64,000 bases of DNA from Alkalinema sp. FACHB-956 (lineage in GTDB: Bacteria; Cyanobacteriota; Cyanobacteriia; Leptolyngbyales; Leptolyngbyaceae). The notes beneath the pieces are model-generated. The model worked only from the letters and a program-made list of their open reading frames with translations. It was not told the DNA's origin and made no database searches. The position numbers were made by a program, and so were the translations under genes. The stretch covers positions 62,001-126,000 of the forward strand of contig NZ_JACJRC010000011.1 of assembly GCF_014697025.1 (NCBI RefSeq), read 5' to 3'. The stretch's first letter is position 1. Each line of letters opens with the position of its first letter. Positions 54,763 through 63,486 of the stretch are shown piece after piece.

Positions 54763-56055
54763 ATGGCTGTTGACAGTTTAACTCAGGAAAATACCATTCT
54801 TGTGGTGGATGATACCCCCACCAATTTACAAGTCTTGTTCGATCTCCTGAGTGAACAGGGTTATCGAGTGGCGATCGCCAAAAATGGAGAAATCGCTCTG
54901 CAAAGAATCGCAGCCCTTAAACCTAGCCTAATTTTATTAGATGTGATGATGCCGGGGATTGACGGTTTTGAGACTTGCCAACGGCTCAAAGCTGATCCGA
55001 ACACCTGCGATATTCCGGTCATTTTTATGACTGCTTTATCCGACTCGGTGGATAAGGTCAAAGGTTTGAGGCTGGGTGCTGTTGATTACATTACCAAACC
55101 CATCCAACACGAAGAAGTGCTAGCCCGTATCCAGGTGCATTTACAACTCTGTAATGCAACCCGTGCCTTAGAACGGCGCACAGCAGATCTAGAGGCTGCT
55201 CTGGAAAATCTTAAAAATACCCAACTCCAGCTCGTCCAGAGTGAAAAAATGTCAGCGCTAGGGCAGTTAGTCGCTGGAATTGCCCATGAAATTAATAATC
55301 CGATCAATTTCATCCATGGTAATCTCACCCACGCGAAGGAGTATATCCAGGAACTCCTAACGTTTGTTGAGCTGTGTCAACAGCAACCCCCTGTACCCAT
55401 TACGGAAGTGCAGCAATACTCACAAGATATCGATCTGGAGTTTCTGTGTACTGATCTATTTAAGCTGCTCGATTCCATGGCAATTGGGACAGATCGCATT
55501 CTAGACCTGGTCGTTTCTCTACGGAATTTCTCACGCTTGGATGAGTCACCTTGCAAGACGGTGAATCTCCATGATGGAATTGATAGTACTATTGTGATTT
55601 TGCAATATCGACTCAAAGCGCAAACCAATTGTCCAGCAATTCAAATCATCCGGGATTATGGTGATTTGCCAGAGATTGAATGCTATCCGAGTCAACTCAA
55701 TCAGGTGTTTATGAACCTATTGAGTAATGCGATCGATGCCTTTGAGTCTTCGACTTCCCAGGAGCCAACGATTACGATCCGGACGAGTTTAATCACCAGA
55801 GATGCCTCAGACAGCATCCCTCCGAGTTGGGTTGTGATTAGTATTGCAGATAATGCTAGCGGGATTCCTGAGTCCATCCAGTCCAAATTATTTGATCCGT
55901 TTTTTACTACCAAAGCTGTTGGGAAGGGGACGGGGCTGGGGCTCTCTATTAGTCACCAGATCATCACTGAGAAACATCAAGGGAAAATTGAATGTCATTC
56001 TACATTAGGCCAAGGGACTGAGTTTGTGGTGCAAATCCCGGTAACGCAGGTGTAA
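54763..56055 (+). CDS. Receiver domain-histidine kinase fusion
   Basis: A 430-residue cytoplasmic protein. N-terminal receiver (ILVVDDTPTN, phosphoacceptor D in LILLDVMMPGIDGFE about 59, TKPIQHEEV), a coiled coil, then a HisKA-type kinase with SALGQLVAGIAHEINNPINF (His about 173) and ATPase boxes NLLSNAIDAF, DNASGIPE and GKGTGLGLSIS. It lies 68 bases after the hybrid kinase on the same strand, so the phosphate probably flows from that kinase to this receiver. The output target is not in view. Confidence 0.9.
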   Translation: MAVDSLTQENTILVVDDTPTNLQVLFDLLSEQGYRVAIAKNGEIALQRIAALKPSLILLDVMMPGIDGFETCQRLKADPNTCDIPVIFMTALSDSVDKVKGLRLGAVDYITKPIQHEEVLARIQVHLQLCNATRALERRTADLEAALENLKNTQLQLVQSEKMSALGQLVAGIAHEINNPINFIHGNLTHAKEYIQELLTFVELCQQQPPVPITEVQQYSQDIDLEFLCTDLFKLLDSMAIGTDRILDLVVSLRNFSRLDESPCKTVNLHDGIDSTIVILQYRLKAQTNCPAIQIIRDYGDLPEIECYPSQLNQVFMNLLSNAIDAFESSTSQEPTITIRTSLITRDASDSIPPSWVVISIADNASGIPESIQSKLFDPFFTTKAVGKGTGLGLSISHQIITEKHQGKIECHSTLGQGTEFVVQIPVTQV

Positions 56056-56056
56056 A

Positions 56057-56157
56057 TTAGCGCCATACTTCTGGGACTCCCAGCACCGCATAGATTGCCA
56101 TATCGTTTCTCTCAAAGTCCCCCTTTTGTGGCTCTGCTTCCCGCAGGGTAGGGGGAT
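56057..56157 (-). pseudogene. Short remnant resembling the C terminus of a Uma2/DUF820 protein
   Basis: On the minus strand 56057-56104 translates as ERNDMAIYAVLGVPEVWR and then a stop. YAxLGVPEVWR is a hallmark of Uma2 (DUF820) proteins, abundant in cyanobacteria, but the upstream part is replaced by repeat sequence (CCCCCTACCCTGCGGGAAGC, AAAGGGGGACTTTGAG). It is gene debris, not an active gene. Confidence 0.4.
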
Positions 56158-56255
56158 TTTGAGATCTGCACGATTTAGGGGAACCTACACGAACTGCAAA
56201 GCGCAGCCCCCCTAAGCCCGATCGCGTTCCATCACACTTACATAGCGCCAACTCG
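56158..56255. repeat. 98-bp direct duplication, copy A
   Basis: Matches 59182-59279 at 95 of 98 bases. It comprises a palindromic stretch (GATTTAGGGGAACC and GCCCCCCTAAGC) and the last 11 codons of the small gene at 59236. The differences cluster at 56233-56239. Confidence 0.85.
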
Positions 56256-56403
56256 TGTTATTCAGCAATGCCGATTGTCCCTTCTCTCAGTCCAGGGCAA
56301 ATTGCTTGGCTCAGCGCTGAGTTCCTGTCGAGCAGGCTACACATCGGAGTAAATTAGACTTTGTTGCATAGCTCCTACTCAAAAATTTCAGCCCAACTCT
56401 TCC

Positions 56404-58776
56404 ATGAAAATCCCCCTCTCAATCCACAGGGTTGTAGTCCAGAAAACAAGTCCTTTGTTGTACGTCTCTCTATCCTTAGGGATCTGGATTTTAGGACCTA
56501 TTTTGCAAGAGTTCCAACAGCGACCTGCCGTAGCCCAACCTGCTCCCCCAAACAGAACCTCACTGACAGCGGCCTGTCGAGAGGAGGGATATGCTTATAG
56601 TTTTAGTCAGTGGCAGCGGCTGTATGTCATGGACAGCTTTGCCAACCCAGAGGACGTTGCCCAAATCCTTAAGCTCATACAACGAGCTCAAGGAGATCCA
56701 CGACTGAGCCAAGTCGCGATCGATCGTCTCACCCCAATCTCTAATTTAGAGTCACCCTCACGGCTGCTAGAGCTGATTGACAACACCCCATCGACCCAGC
56801 AAGCCCAAGTGCTACCGCTAGTTGAACAGTTTGTCGTTCTTGCCCGCGCGCTACCCCCTGGCTACAACTACGCCCAAAGCCGCGCGCTCATCGCGGCAGC
56901 CCAAGCCTATTCTCAGTTAGATCAGCCATCCCGTAGCGCCCCCCTTCTACAGCAGGCCCGTCAAACCCTTGGGGGGATTGCCATACCGTTGCTCAAAGCT
57001 GAGGTGCAATGGCGCTGGGGGCAAGCCTGGGCCGACCTGGGGCAGCCGCAGCAGCAAAGTGCCAGTTTAGCGGCGATCTCCACCATCCTCAAAACGCCAT
57101 CTCGCACCACCACCCCCGAGCAAGATCAGCGTCTGAGCCAGATCCTTGAGCTGTTTGTGCAGCGCCAACAGATCCCCCAAGCAGAAGCCATTGCTCGGGC
57201 CATTCCAGCCTTGCCCCAGCGAATCCAGGAACAGTTTCGGGTGGCAACAGCCTATTTACGGGCCAAGCAGGTTAAACCCGCTCTGGCTCTGTTCAATCAG
57301 ACCGTTGCGTTACTTCGTCAGAATTCTCGTCCAGCCAGTTCTGAATTAGGTGCGATTTCAACCCAAGGTATTATCCAGTTTGTCCAAGCAGGCGGTGTGA
57401 CCACGGCGACTCAAGCCATGATGCAATTGCCGAATTTAACGGCGCTCCAGCGGGCACAAACTTGGTTGGCGATCGCCGGAGAAGCCCGCCAACAAAAGCG
57501 TCCCAAGGAAGCCGCTCCAGCGCTTGCCCAGCTCATCGCCGCTGGACGCGAGGGCCAACAGCAGAAGTTTAACAATCCCTATGGGTTTAACGGCCTAGGC
57601 CAAAATCAGTGGGGGCATAGCCTCTATCGATTGAGCCAGTCTGAGGGCTATCAACTGGAGCTAAACCAGTTAATTCAGCAGCTCCAGATTCAGTCAGAAG
57701 CTGCCGAGTTTTTGATCGCGATGGCTGTACAAGCCCAACAGTTTGACCAAGCCCAACAACTGATACCGAGTCCCTTGAACGTTAGAAATGAAGCGGGCAC
57801 GTTTGATGTACAAGAAATGTGGCGGCTATGGGTTGCAGTTGCCGCTGCCGAGGCAGGAAAACCGCAGCAGCTCATCGCCCTGGGTGAGCAGGCAAACAGA
57901 AAATTAAAGACGGAAGACGCACAAGTCATTACCTTTTCGGCCCCAAATGAATTTGGCTCTCGTTCCATTAGACGGGACCCTCCATTTGTGGAAGTCATCG
58001 ATTTCTCGATTGCCTCGCAGCAGCCAGTAGAGACTGTCTTCGTAGCAATTCAGGTCTTACAGCAGCAAGGTCAATCCGCTGCGGCCCAATCTCTAACCCA
58101 GGTTCTAGCAGAGCACCTCACGATGATGGCAGAACAGCTTTTGACCCCAGGATCCAAGGTGCAGCTAGCCTATAACCAGTCGCCTTTAGCCTGGATCGGA
58201 AATGTAGAGCAGTTCCTGCGCTTCTATGATCAGGCTAAAAGCGCCGATCGTCTGTCCGCATTGCAGGTCACTTATCTTCAACAAATCACAGATCCAGCGT
58301 TGCGGGCTCAAGAAATGGCTAAACAATTTTTTCTCAATACCTCGGCACCTGATTTGGCAGCAGAGATTTCCCGCTTTGGCACCCAGGCACAAGCGTTAGG
58401 CATTGCCAACCAGCCCAGCATTGCCCAACGCATTGTTGCAGCGGCTATTGTCACAGGCCAACCAGAACTTGCTGCGGATTGGGAAGCCCAAGCGGAACTA
58501 TCGGCCCAAGCACAGGCAGACCTCTGGTTCCAGCGGAGTTACTCCTTAGCCAAGGGTACTGATTCATCCACTCTGTTCAGTGTCCTAGATAAGGCCCTGA
58601 GACTTTATCAGCAAGCCCCCACAACCAAGCCACTCGATAATGTGCGAGCACAACAATGGATTGACATCTATCTGCGCTTTGGCAATGTAGAGAAAGCGCG
58701 ACAGATCATTGATTTGATGAGTGATACAGAGATGGCAAGGCAGTGGACTATTCGGCTCAATTGCCTCGATATGTAG
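56404..58776 (+). CDS. Exported helical-repeat protein of unknown function
   Basis: A 790-residue protein with a signal peptide (about 12-45, likely cut after PAVA). The mature part is almost all helical, Gln/Ala-rich, and built from TPR-like units (for example YNYAQSRALIAAAQAYSQLD, VQWRWGQAWADLGQPQQQSA, LQRAQTWLAIAGEARQQKRP). It may be a periplasmic scaffold. I know of no characterised relative. It is flanked on both sides by the 98-bp duplicated sequence and gene remnants. Confidence 0.75.
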   Translation: MKIPLSIHRVVVQKTSPLLYVSLSLGIWILGPILQEFQQRPAVAQPAPPNRTSLTAACREEGYAYSFSQWQRLYVMDSFANPEDVAQILKLIQRAQGDPRLSQVAIDRLTPISNLESPSRLLELIDNTPSTQQAQVLPLVEQFVVLARALPPGYNYAQSRALIAAAQAYSQLDQPSRSAPLLQQARQTLGGIAIPLLKAEVQWRWGQAWADLGQPQQQSASLAAISTILKTPSRTTTPEQDQRLSQILELFVQRQQIPQAEAIARAIPALPQRIQEQFRVATAYLRAKQVKPALALFNQTVALLRQNSRPASSELGAISTQGIIQFVQAGGVTTATQAMMQLPNLTALQRAQTWLAIAGEARQQKRPKEAAPALAQLIAAGREGQQQKFNNPYGFNGLGQNQWGHSLYRLSQSEGYQLELNQLIQQLQIQSEAAEFLIAMAVQAQQFDQAQQLIPSPLNVRNEAGTFDVQEMWRLWVAVAAAEAGKPQQLIALGEQANRKLKTEDAQVITFSAPNEFGSRSIRRDPPFVEVIDFSIASQQPVETVFVAIQVLQQQGQSAAAQSLTQVLAEHLTMMAEQLLTPGSKVQLAYNQSPLAWIGNVEQFLRFYDQAKSADRLSALQVTYLQQITDPALRAQEMAKQFFLNTSAPDLAAEISRFGTQAQALGIANQPSIAQRIVAAAIVTGQPELAADWEAQAELSAQAQADLWFQRSYSLAKGTDSSTLFSVLDKALRLYQQAPTTKPLDNVRAQQWIDIYLRFGNVEKARQIIDLMSDTEMARQWTIRLNCLDM

Positions 58777-58894
58777 GAGCTGGAGTTTAGACTACTGGAG
58801 TTTAGACTAACAGGATAAGAAAAGCGTCCCAACCGAGCAGTTAGGCCGCTTAATAGTCAAGAACGTATCAAATCACTCGACTATGACAGGAGTT

Positions 58895-59044
58895 ATACCA
58901 AATCAACCTGTGATTGCAACCCATGACGATCCCCCTAAATCCCCCTTAAAAAGGGGGACTTTGAAAGAATTTGACTAAATTCCCCCCTTTTTAAGGGGGG
59001 CTAGGGGGGATCGGATCTATAGCATTGATAAATCAATTTGGTAT
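58895..59044. mobile_element. MITE-like element with short terminal inverted repeats
   Basis: A 150-bp unit bounded by ATACCAAAT (58895-58903) and its inverse ATTTGGTAT (59036-59044). Inside are GTGATTGCAACCCATGAC, GATCCCCCTAAATCCCCC, TTAAAAAGGGGGACTTTGAA, AATTTGACTAAATTCCCCC and GGGGGGCTAGGGGGGATCGG. It has no ORF. Relatives are at 14641, 21125 and 48300. It is the best-preserved copy in the window. Confidence 0.75.
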
Positions 59045-59205
59045 TACGCAGTTGGAAACAGGAAACGAGGAGCCGCCAAATAAGCTCGAATCGCATCCCG
59101 CACGATTGCCAGCTTGGCGTCGTACCAGCTTCTCCCTGTGGCGAACCAATGCAGTTCCAGGCGTAAAAAGGCACGAATCGCTTTGAGATCTGCACGATTT
59201 AGGGG
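59043..59205 (-). pseudogene. C-terminal gene fragment cut by repeats
   Basis: On the minus strand a frame reads NRADLKAIRAFLRLELHW, then FATGRSWYDAKLAIVRDAIR, then AYLAAPRFLFPTA and stop. It is in the same frame as the small gene at 59236, separated from it by two stop codons (59236 and 59209 region) that lie in repeat sequence. The fragment stops at the end of the MITE. It may be the former C-terminal half of that gene or of another one. Confidence 0.45.
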
Positions 59206-59279
59206 AACCTACACGAACTGCAAAGCGCAGCCCCCCTAAGCCCGATCGCGTTCCATGACGCTGACATAGCGCCAACTCG
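59182..59279. repeat. 98-bp direct duplication, copy B
   Basis: Counterpart of 56158-56255 (95 of 98 bases). It overlaps the 3' end of the small gene at 59236-59448, and seems to be the source copy because the gene continues beyond it here. Confidence 0.85.
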
Positions 59280-59448
59280 AACCCGGTACCGGAACGGGAG
59301 GGCTCCAGCGCACCCGATCGCTGAACCGCAGGACGTACAACTGATTGATCGTGGACTGCACGTCTTGCTGTGTGCCCACTAGGTACACATGCATGGGTTT
59401 ACGATCGTCGTCGATCACCCGATCGAGTTCTGCAAAGTTAATTACCAT
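59236..59448 (-). CDS. Small conserved-looking protein of unknown function
   Basis: A 70-residue protein (MVINFAELDRVIDDDRKPMH, then VYLVGTQQDVQSTINQLYVL, ending WRYVSVMERDRA). I do not recognise it. AGGAGAAG sits 7 bases upstream of ATG 59448 and a structured leader of about 170 bases precedes it, so it is probably expressed. Its last codons lie in a duplicated repeat, and downstream in the same frame another coding-like segment follows after two stops; truncation by repeat insertion is possible. Confidence 0.6.
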   Translation of the reverse strand: MVINFAELDRVIDDDRKPMHVYLVGTQQDVQSTINQLYVLRFSDRVRWSPPVPVPGSSWRYVSVMERDRA

Positions 59449-59482
59449 GGGACTTCTCCTAAGTCTGTAGCGGGAAGAAATC

Positions 59483-59622
59483 CCAAAAATTAAAGCCACC
59501 CTTTTGCGCAGGACAAATAGGGTGGCCCGATCGAATGTTACAATCCGTGTCAGACCGCCCAGCTGCCTGTAACAGCTTGGGGGTTTAGCTACCCTTTGTT
59601 GTGTCCAGCAACGCTGGGTAGC
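59483..59622 (-). promoter_or_regulatory. Structured leader with three hairpins, last one terminator-like
   Basis: Reading on the minus strand: hairpin 1 GCTACCC/GGGTAGC (59588-59594 with 59616-59622, with an inner GTTG/CAAC), hairpin 2 CAGCTTGGG/CCCAGCTG (59558-59565 with 59573-59581), hairpin 3 GCCACCC/GGGTGGC (59495-59501 with 59520-59526) followed by TTTAATTTTTGG. This looks like an attenuator or riboswitch-type leader of the 70-residue gene, or a separate small RNA ending in a terminator. No known class is recognised. 59623-60053 otherwise has no gene. Confidence 0.4.
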
Positions 59623-59967
59623 GCTTTAATTTCTGGGGTCCAGCCAAATCAATCGATGAATGACACGGTTGTAATTGGCCTTGGAACATAAGCCTACGGA
59701 TAAACCAGGGGAAAAGTCAACTATGTTTCAAAAAGTTACGATCCTGTAATATTCAGCAATATTTTCTGCCCCTGCCTGACTTCTCTCCAACGGCTCTAAG
59801 AAAATCCAACAATACTCGATCGAACCCTAAGCTTGATGATCCAGTTTATAACGAATGGATCGCGATCGCTAATAGGGTTGGGATAGCAAGATTGAATGGA
59901 TTTGTCTACGTTCTAGGTTCGATCTGCCCTAGCCTCGATGCTACGCGCCGTTGATGCTAGAAATAAT

Positions 59968-60040
59968 AGGGGGAACCGGAAAGATAGAGAAAATGGATGA
60001 TATTGGTTCAAAAATCAACCATTCTCTCAAGGTTCCCCCT
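59968..60040. repeat. Inverted repeat beside the CRISPR array
   Basis: AGGGGGAACC (59968-59977) and GGTTCCCCCT (60031-60040) are perfect inverted arms 53 bases apart, with a further partial pairing GAGAAAATGG/CCATTCTCTC inside. It belongs to the same interspersed family that ends in GGTTCCCCC and abuts the first CRISPR repeat by 13 bases. Confidence 0.6.
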
Positions 60041-60053
60041 GATTAAGGCTACT

Positions 60054-63000
60054 GTTTCCATTGGGTTCCCCAGCGAGTGGGGAGTGGGGATAGAATCAAA
60101 TATTCCAAGAAACGCTACACTCAGTTTCCATTCAATTGGGTTCCCCAGCGAGTGGGGAGACTGCTGCCAGACTTGCGCGGGGAAGCATCCCCCAGAGGTT
60201 TCCATTCAATTGGGTTCCCCAGCGAGTGGGGAGACTCCACGTCATCAACTTTTCCTACAACATTCGGCCCGTGTTTCCATTCAATTGGGTTCCCCAGCGA
60301 GTGGGGAGAAAATGGTTTGTAGAGTCTGACATTCAAACCGCCTATTAGTTTCCATTCAATTGGGTTCCCCAGCGAGTGGGGAGCATACGATTTTAATGCA
60401 TGCCCGATCGCTTATCCATCAGTCAAGTTTCCATTCAATTGGGTTCCCCAGCGAGTGGGGAGAAAAAGACCGTGCCACATTGATCGCTAGAGCGTTCACG
60501 TTTCCATTCAATTGGGTTCCCCAGCGAGTGGGGAGCTGAGCTAGGCTTCAAGGTGCCTGAGGTGAAGTACGATAAGTTTCCATTCAATTGGGTTCCCCAG
60601 CGAGTGGGGAGTACATTCGGGTTGACGACATGAAAGCTGTGGACTTACGCGAGATTCGTTTGTTTCCATTCAATTGGGTTCCCCAGCGAGTGGGGAGAGA
60701 GGCTAAGCTGCTCTATGCCTACCACTCCACAAGCCAAAAAAAGTTTCCATTCAATTGGGTTCCCCAGCGAGTGGGGAGTAAATAAAGACACTCAGGATAA
60801 TTGAGCAACGCTTTGTTTCCATTCAATTGGGTTCCCCAGCGAGTGGGGAGAAGAATGGGGTGAACTATCGAGCTACATTCATTAAAGCAGGTGAGTTTCC
60901 ATTCAATTAGGTTCCCCAGCGAGTGGGGAGTATTATTTACGATTCCTCATACAGTTTGCGATGGATCGTAAGTTTCCATTCAATTGGGTTCCCCAGCGAG
61001 TGGGGAGACAATGCAATGGCCGTAGTCTGCGAACCGTGGGAGTTACACCAGTTTCCATTCAATTGGGTTCCCCAGCGAGTGGGGAGCTACAGATACACCT
61101 CAGGTAATAAAGCTGGGCAATTTGTGGCGTTTCCATTCAATTGGGTTCCCCAGCGAGTGGGGAGTAGGTAATCCTTATGATAGATTTACTGAAGATGCTT
61201 TGCGTAGTTTCCATTCAATTGGGTTCCCCAGCGAGTGGGGAGAATGGAGTACACAATGTCTGAACCTCTTGTTATTAGTTTCCATTCAATTGGGTTCCCC
61301 AGCGAGTGGGGAGTTATCAAATGTGCTGCGCTCATCCACAAGGCGAAAAAGCCGTTTTTGCAAGTTTCCATTCAATTGGGTTCCCCAGCGAGTGGGGAGA
61401 TGGGAGATCGACACCCAAGACCATCAAGAAACCTTGTCCTGCGTGGTTTCCATTCAATTGGGTTCCCCAGCGAGTGGGGAGCATGAAGACAATCACAGGC
61501 ATCATCACCGTTTCCAAGGTTTCCATTCAATTGGGTTCCCCAGCGAGTGGGGAGGTAACAGACTTCACGGGCAAGATGATTAATATGCCTGCGGGTTTCC
61601 ATTCAATTGGGTTCCCCAGCGAGTGGGGAGCTGATTGAAAAGGGTAAAACGGTTGAGAAAGAGATTGAGCAAGCGATCGAGTTTCCATTCAATTGGGTTC
61701 CCCAGCGAGTGGGGAGATCGAGACTGGTTCGCAAGAGCCGCGAACCTAGTTTCCATTCAATTGGGTTCCCCAGCGAGTGGGGAGCGTTCGGTATCTCTAG
61801 ACTTACTAAACTGTACCGACCTGTTTCCATTCAATTGGGTTCCCCAGCGAGTGGGGAGTAAACTAATTTCTAACAATGCCTTGAGAGTTCTTGAGGCATT
61901 CAAGTTTCCATTCAATTGGGTTCCCCAGCGAGTGGGGAGATGAGGCTTAAAGATTTGAGGGCGTTGATGTCGATGTTTCCATTCAATTGGGTTCCCCAGC
62001 GAGTGGGGAGAACGGAACAGAGAACGAAAAAGGATTGACTGCTACGTTTCCATTCAATTGGGTTCCCCAGCGAGTGGGGAGGCGTATAAATCCCCTGAAT
62101 TGGAGGAAGGGTTTTCGTTTCCATTCAATTGGGTTCCCCAGCGAGTGGGGAGGCATCAATCAAGGCACTGATAAGCCAGTTCGCTGGACAGTACAAGTTT
62201 CCATTCAATTGGGTTCCCCAGCGAGTGGGGAGGGAAAAACTAAGGGTTAGTTTTTCCCATAGCTGGTTTCCATTCAATTGGGTTCCCCAGCGAGTGAGGA
62301 GTTTGTCAGCTTAGCTGGCAGTCTAAGACCGCGTGTTTTGTTTCCATTCAATTGGGTTCCCCAGCGAGTGGGGAGACTGCCAGTGCTCAAGCATTGAGTA
62401 GTGCTGATAAGCATTTGTTTCCATTCAATTGGGTTCCCCAGCGAGTGGGGAGAGGATATAAAATATGCCAACTGAATTAAATCCTACAAAGTTTCCATTC
62501 AATTGGGTTCCCCAGCGAGTGGGGAGGGCATATCTTAGATCTTTTGCCGTCGATTGACACAGCATGTTTCCATTCAATTGGGTTCCCCAGCGAGTGGGGA
62601 GCATAACGGGGATCATAACTCTCCTTTAGAGATTTACAGGGAGTTTCCATTCAATTGGGTTCCCCAGCGAGTGGGGAGAAACTTACCTATTTTAACTGAT
62701 GCTACTTTATATCTAAGTAGGTTTCCATTCAATTGGGTTCCCCAGCGAGTGGGGAGTAGTTATGCTAAACTAAGCAATCATTTAGCACCATTAAAGTTTC
62801 CATTCAATTGGGTTCCCCAGCGAGTGGGGAGTGATTTCATCGTCACCAACTTGGGGCAATACATCATGTTTCCATTCAATTGGGTTCCCCAGCGAGTGGG
62901 GAGTTAATTCAAATCTACCGAAAGGAGCACAAGGTTAGGTTTCCATTCAATTGGGTTCCCCAGCGAGTGGGGAGAAAAATCCTAGTTCAGGACGTAGATA

Positions 63001-63346
63001 AGATACACGTTTCCATTCAATTGGGTTCCCCAGCGAGTGGGGAGCTAACCAATGTCTAAAGCATCACAAAAACGCTATGCGTTTCCATTCAATTGGGTTC
63101 CCCAGCGAGTGGGGAGGCCAGGAACCCCGGTAGATGTGAAGCAATACCGATCGACATGGTTTCCATTCAATTGGGTTCCCCAGCGAGTGGGGAGAAACAT
63201 GTGATGAATGCTAATTCGGTCGTGCTAGCAACTGCTCAGTTTCCATTCAATTGATTTCCCCAGTGAGTGGGGGTAGATACTACGGATATTACCCTAGGTC
63301 AGCCTATCTAGTTTTCATTCAATTGGGTTCCCCAGCGAGTGGGGAG
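60054..63346. CRISPR. CRISPR array, 44 repeats and 43 spacers
   Basis: 36-nt repeat starting GTTTCCATTCAATTGGG and ending CCCCAGCGAGTGGGGAG, with hairpin TCCCCA-GCGAG-TGGGGA. I count 44 repeats. The first (60054-60084) lacks 5 nt; the copies at 60895 and 62266 have one change each; 63239-63274 has several changes; the last (63311-63346) has one. Spacers range from 32 to 50 nt (50 nt at 60612, 61314 and 61631), broad as in type III systems. No cas gene lies within the window. Direction is uncertain: decay at the right end suggests a leader on the left, whereas the reverse strand ends in GGAAAC, like many crRNA 5' handles. Confidence 0.98.
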
Positions 63347-63486
63347 GAGAGCTGGATTAAACCTAATACCTACAGGGCTTTCAACTCCCATTATAAATCC
63401 CCCTTAAGGAATCGTGAACCAAACTGCTACACTGAATCGCACAGACTAACAGGAAAAACCAGCGATCGCCCAAAGGAGTCTTTTCC

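Noticed and set aside
60077-62907. Many ORFs on both strands in 60.0-63.3 kb with repeated HSIGFPSEWG, FPFNWVPQRVG or IQLGSPASGE
   Set aside because: They are translations of the CRISPR repeat in three frames, not proteins.
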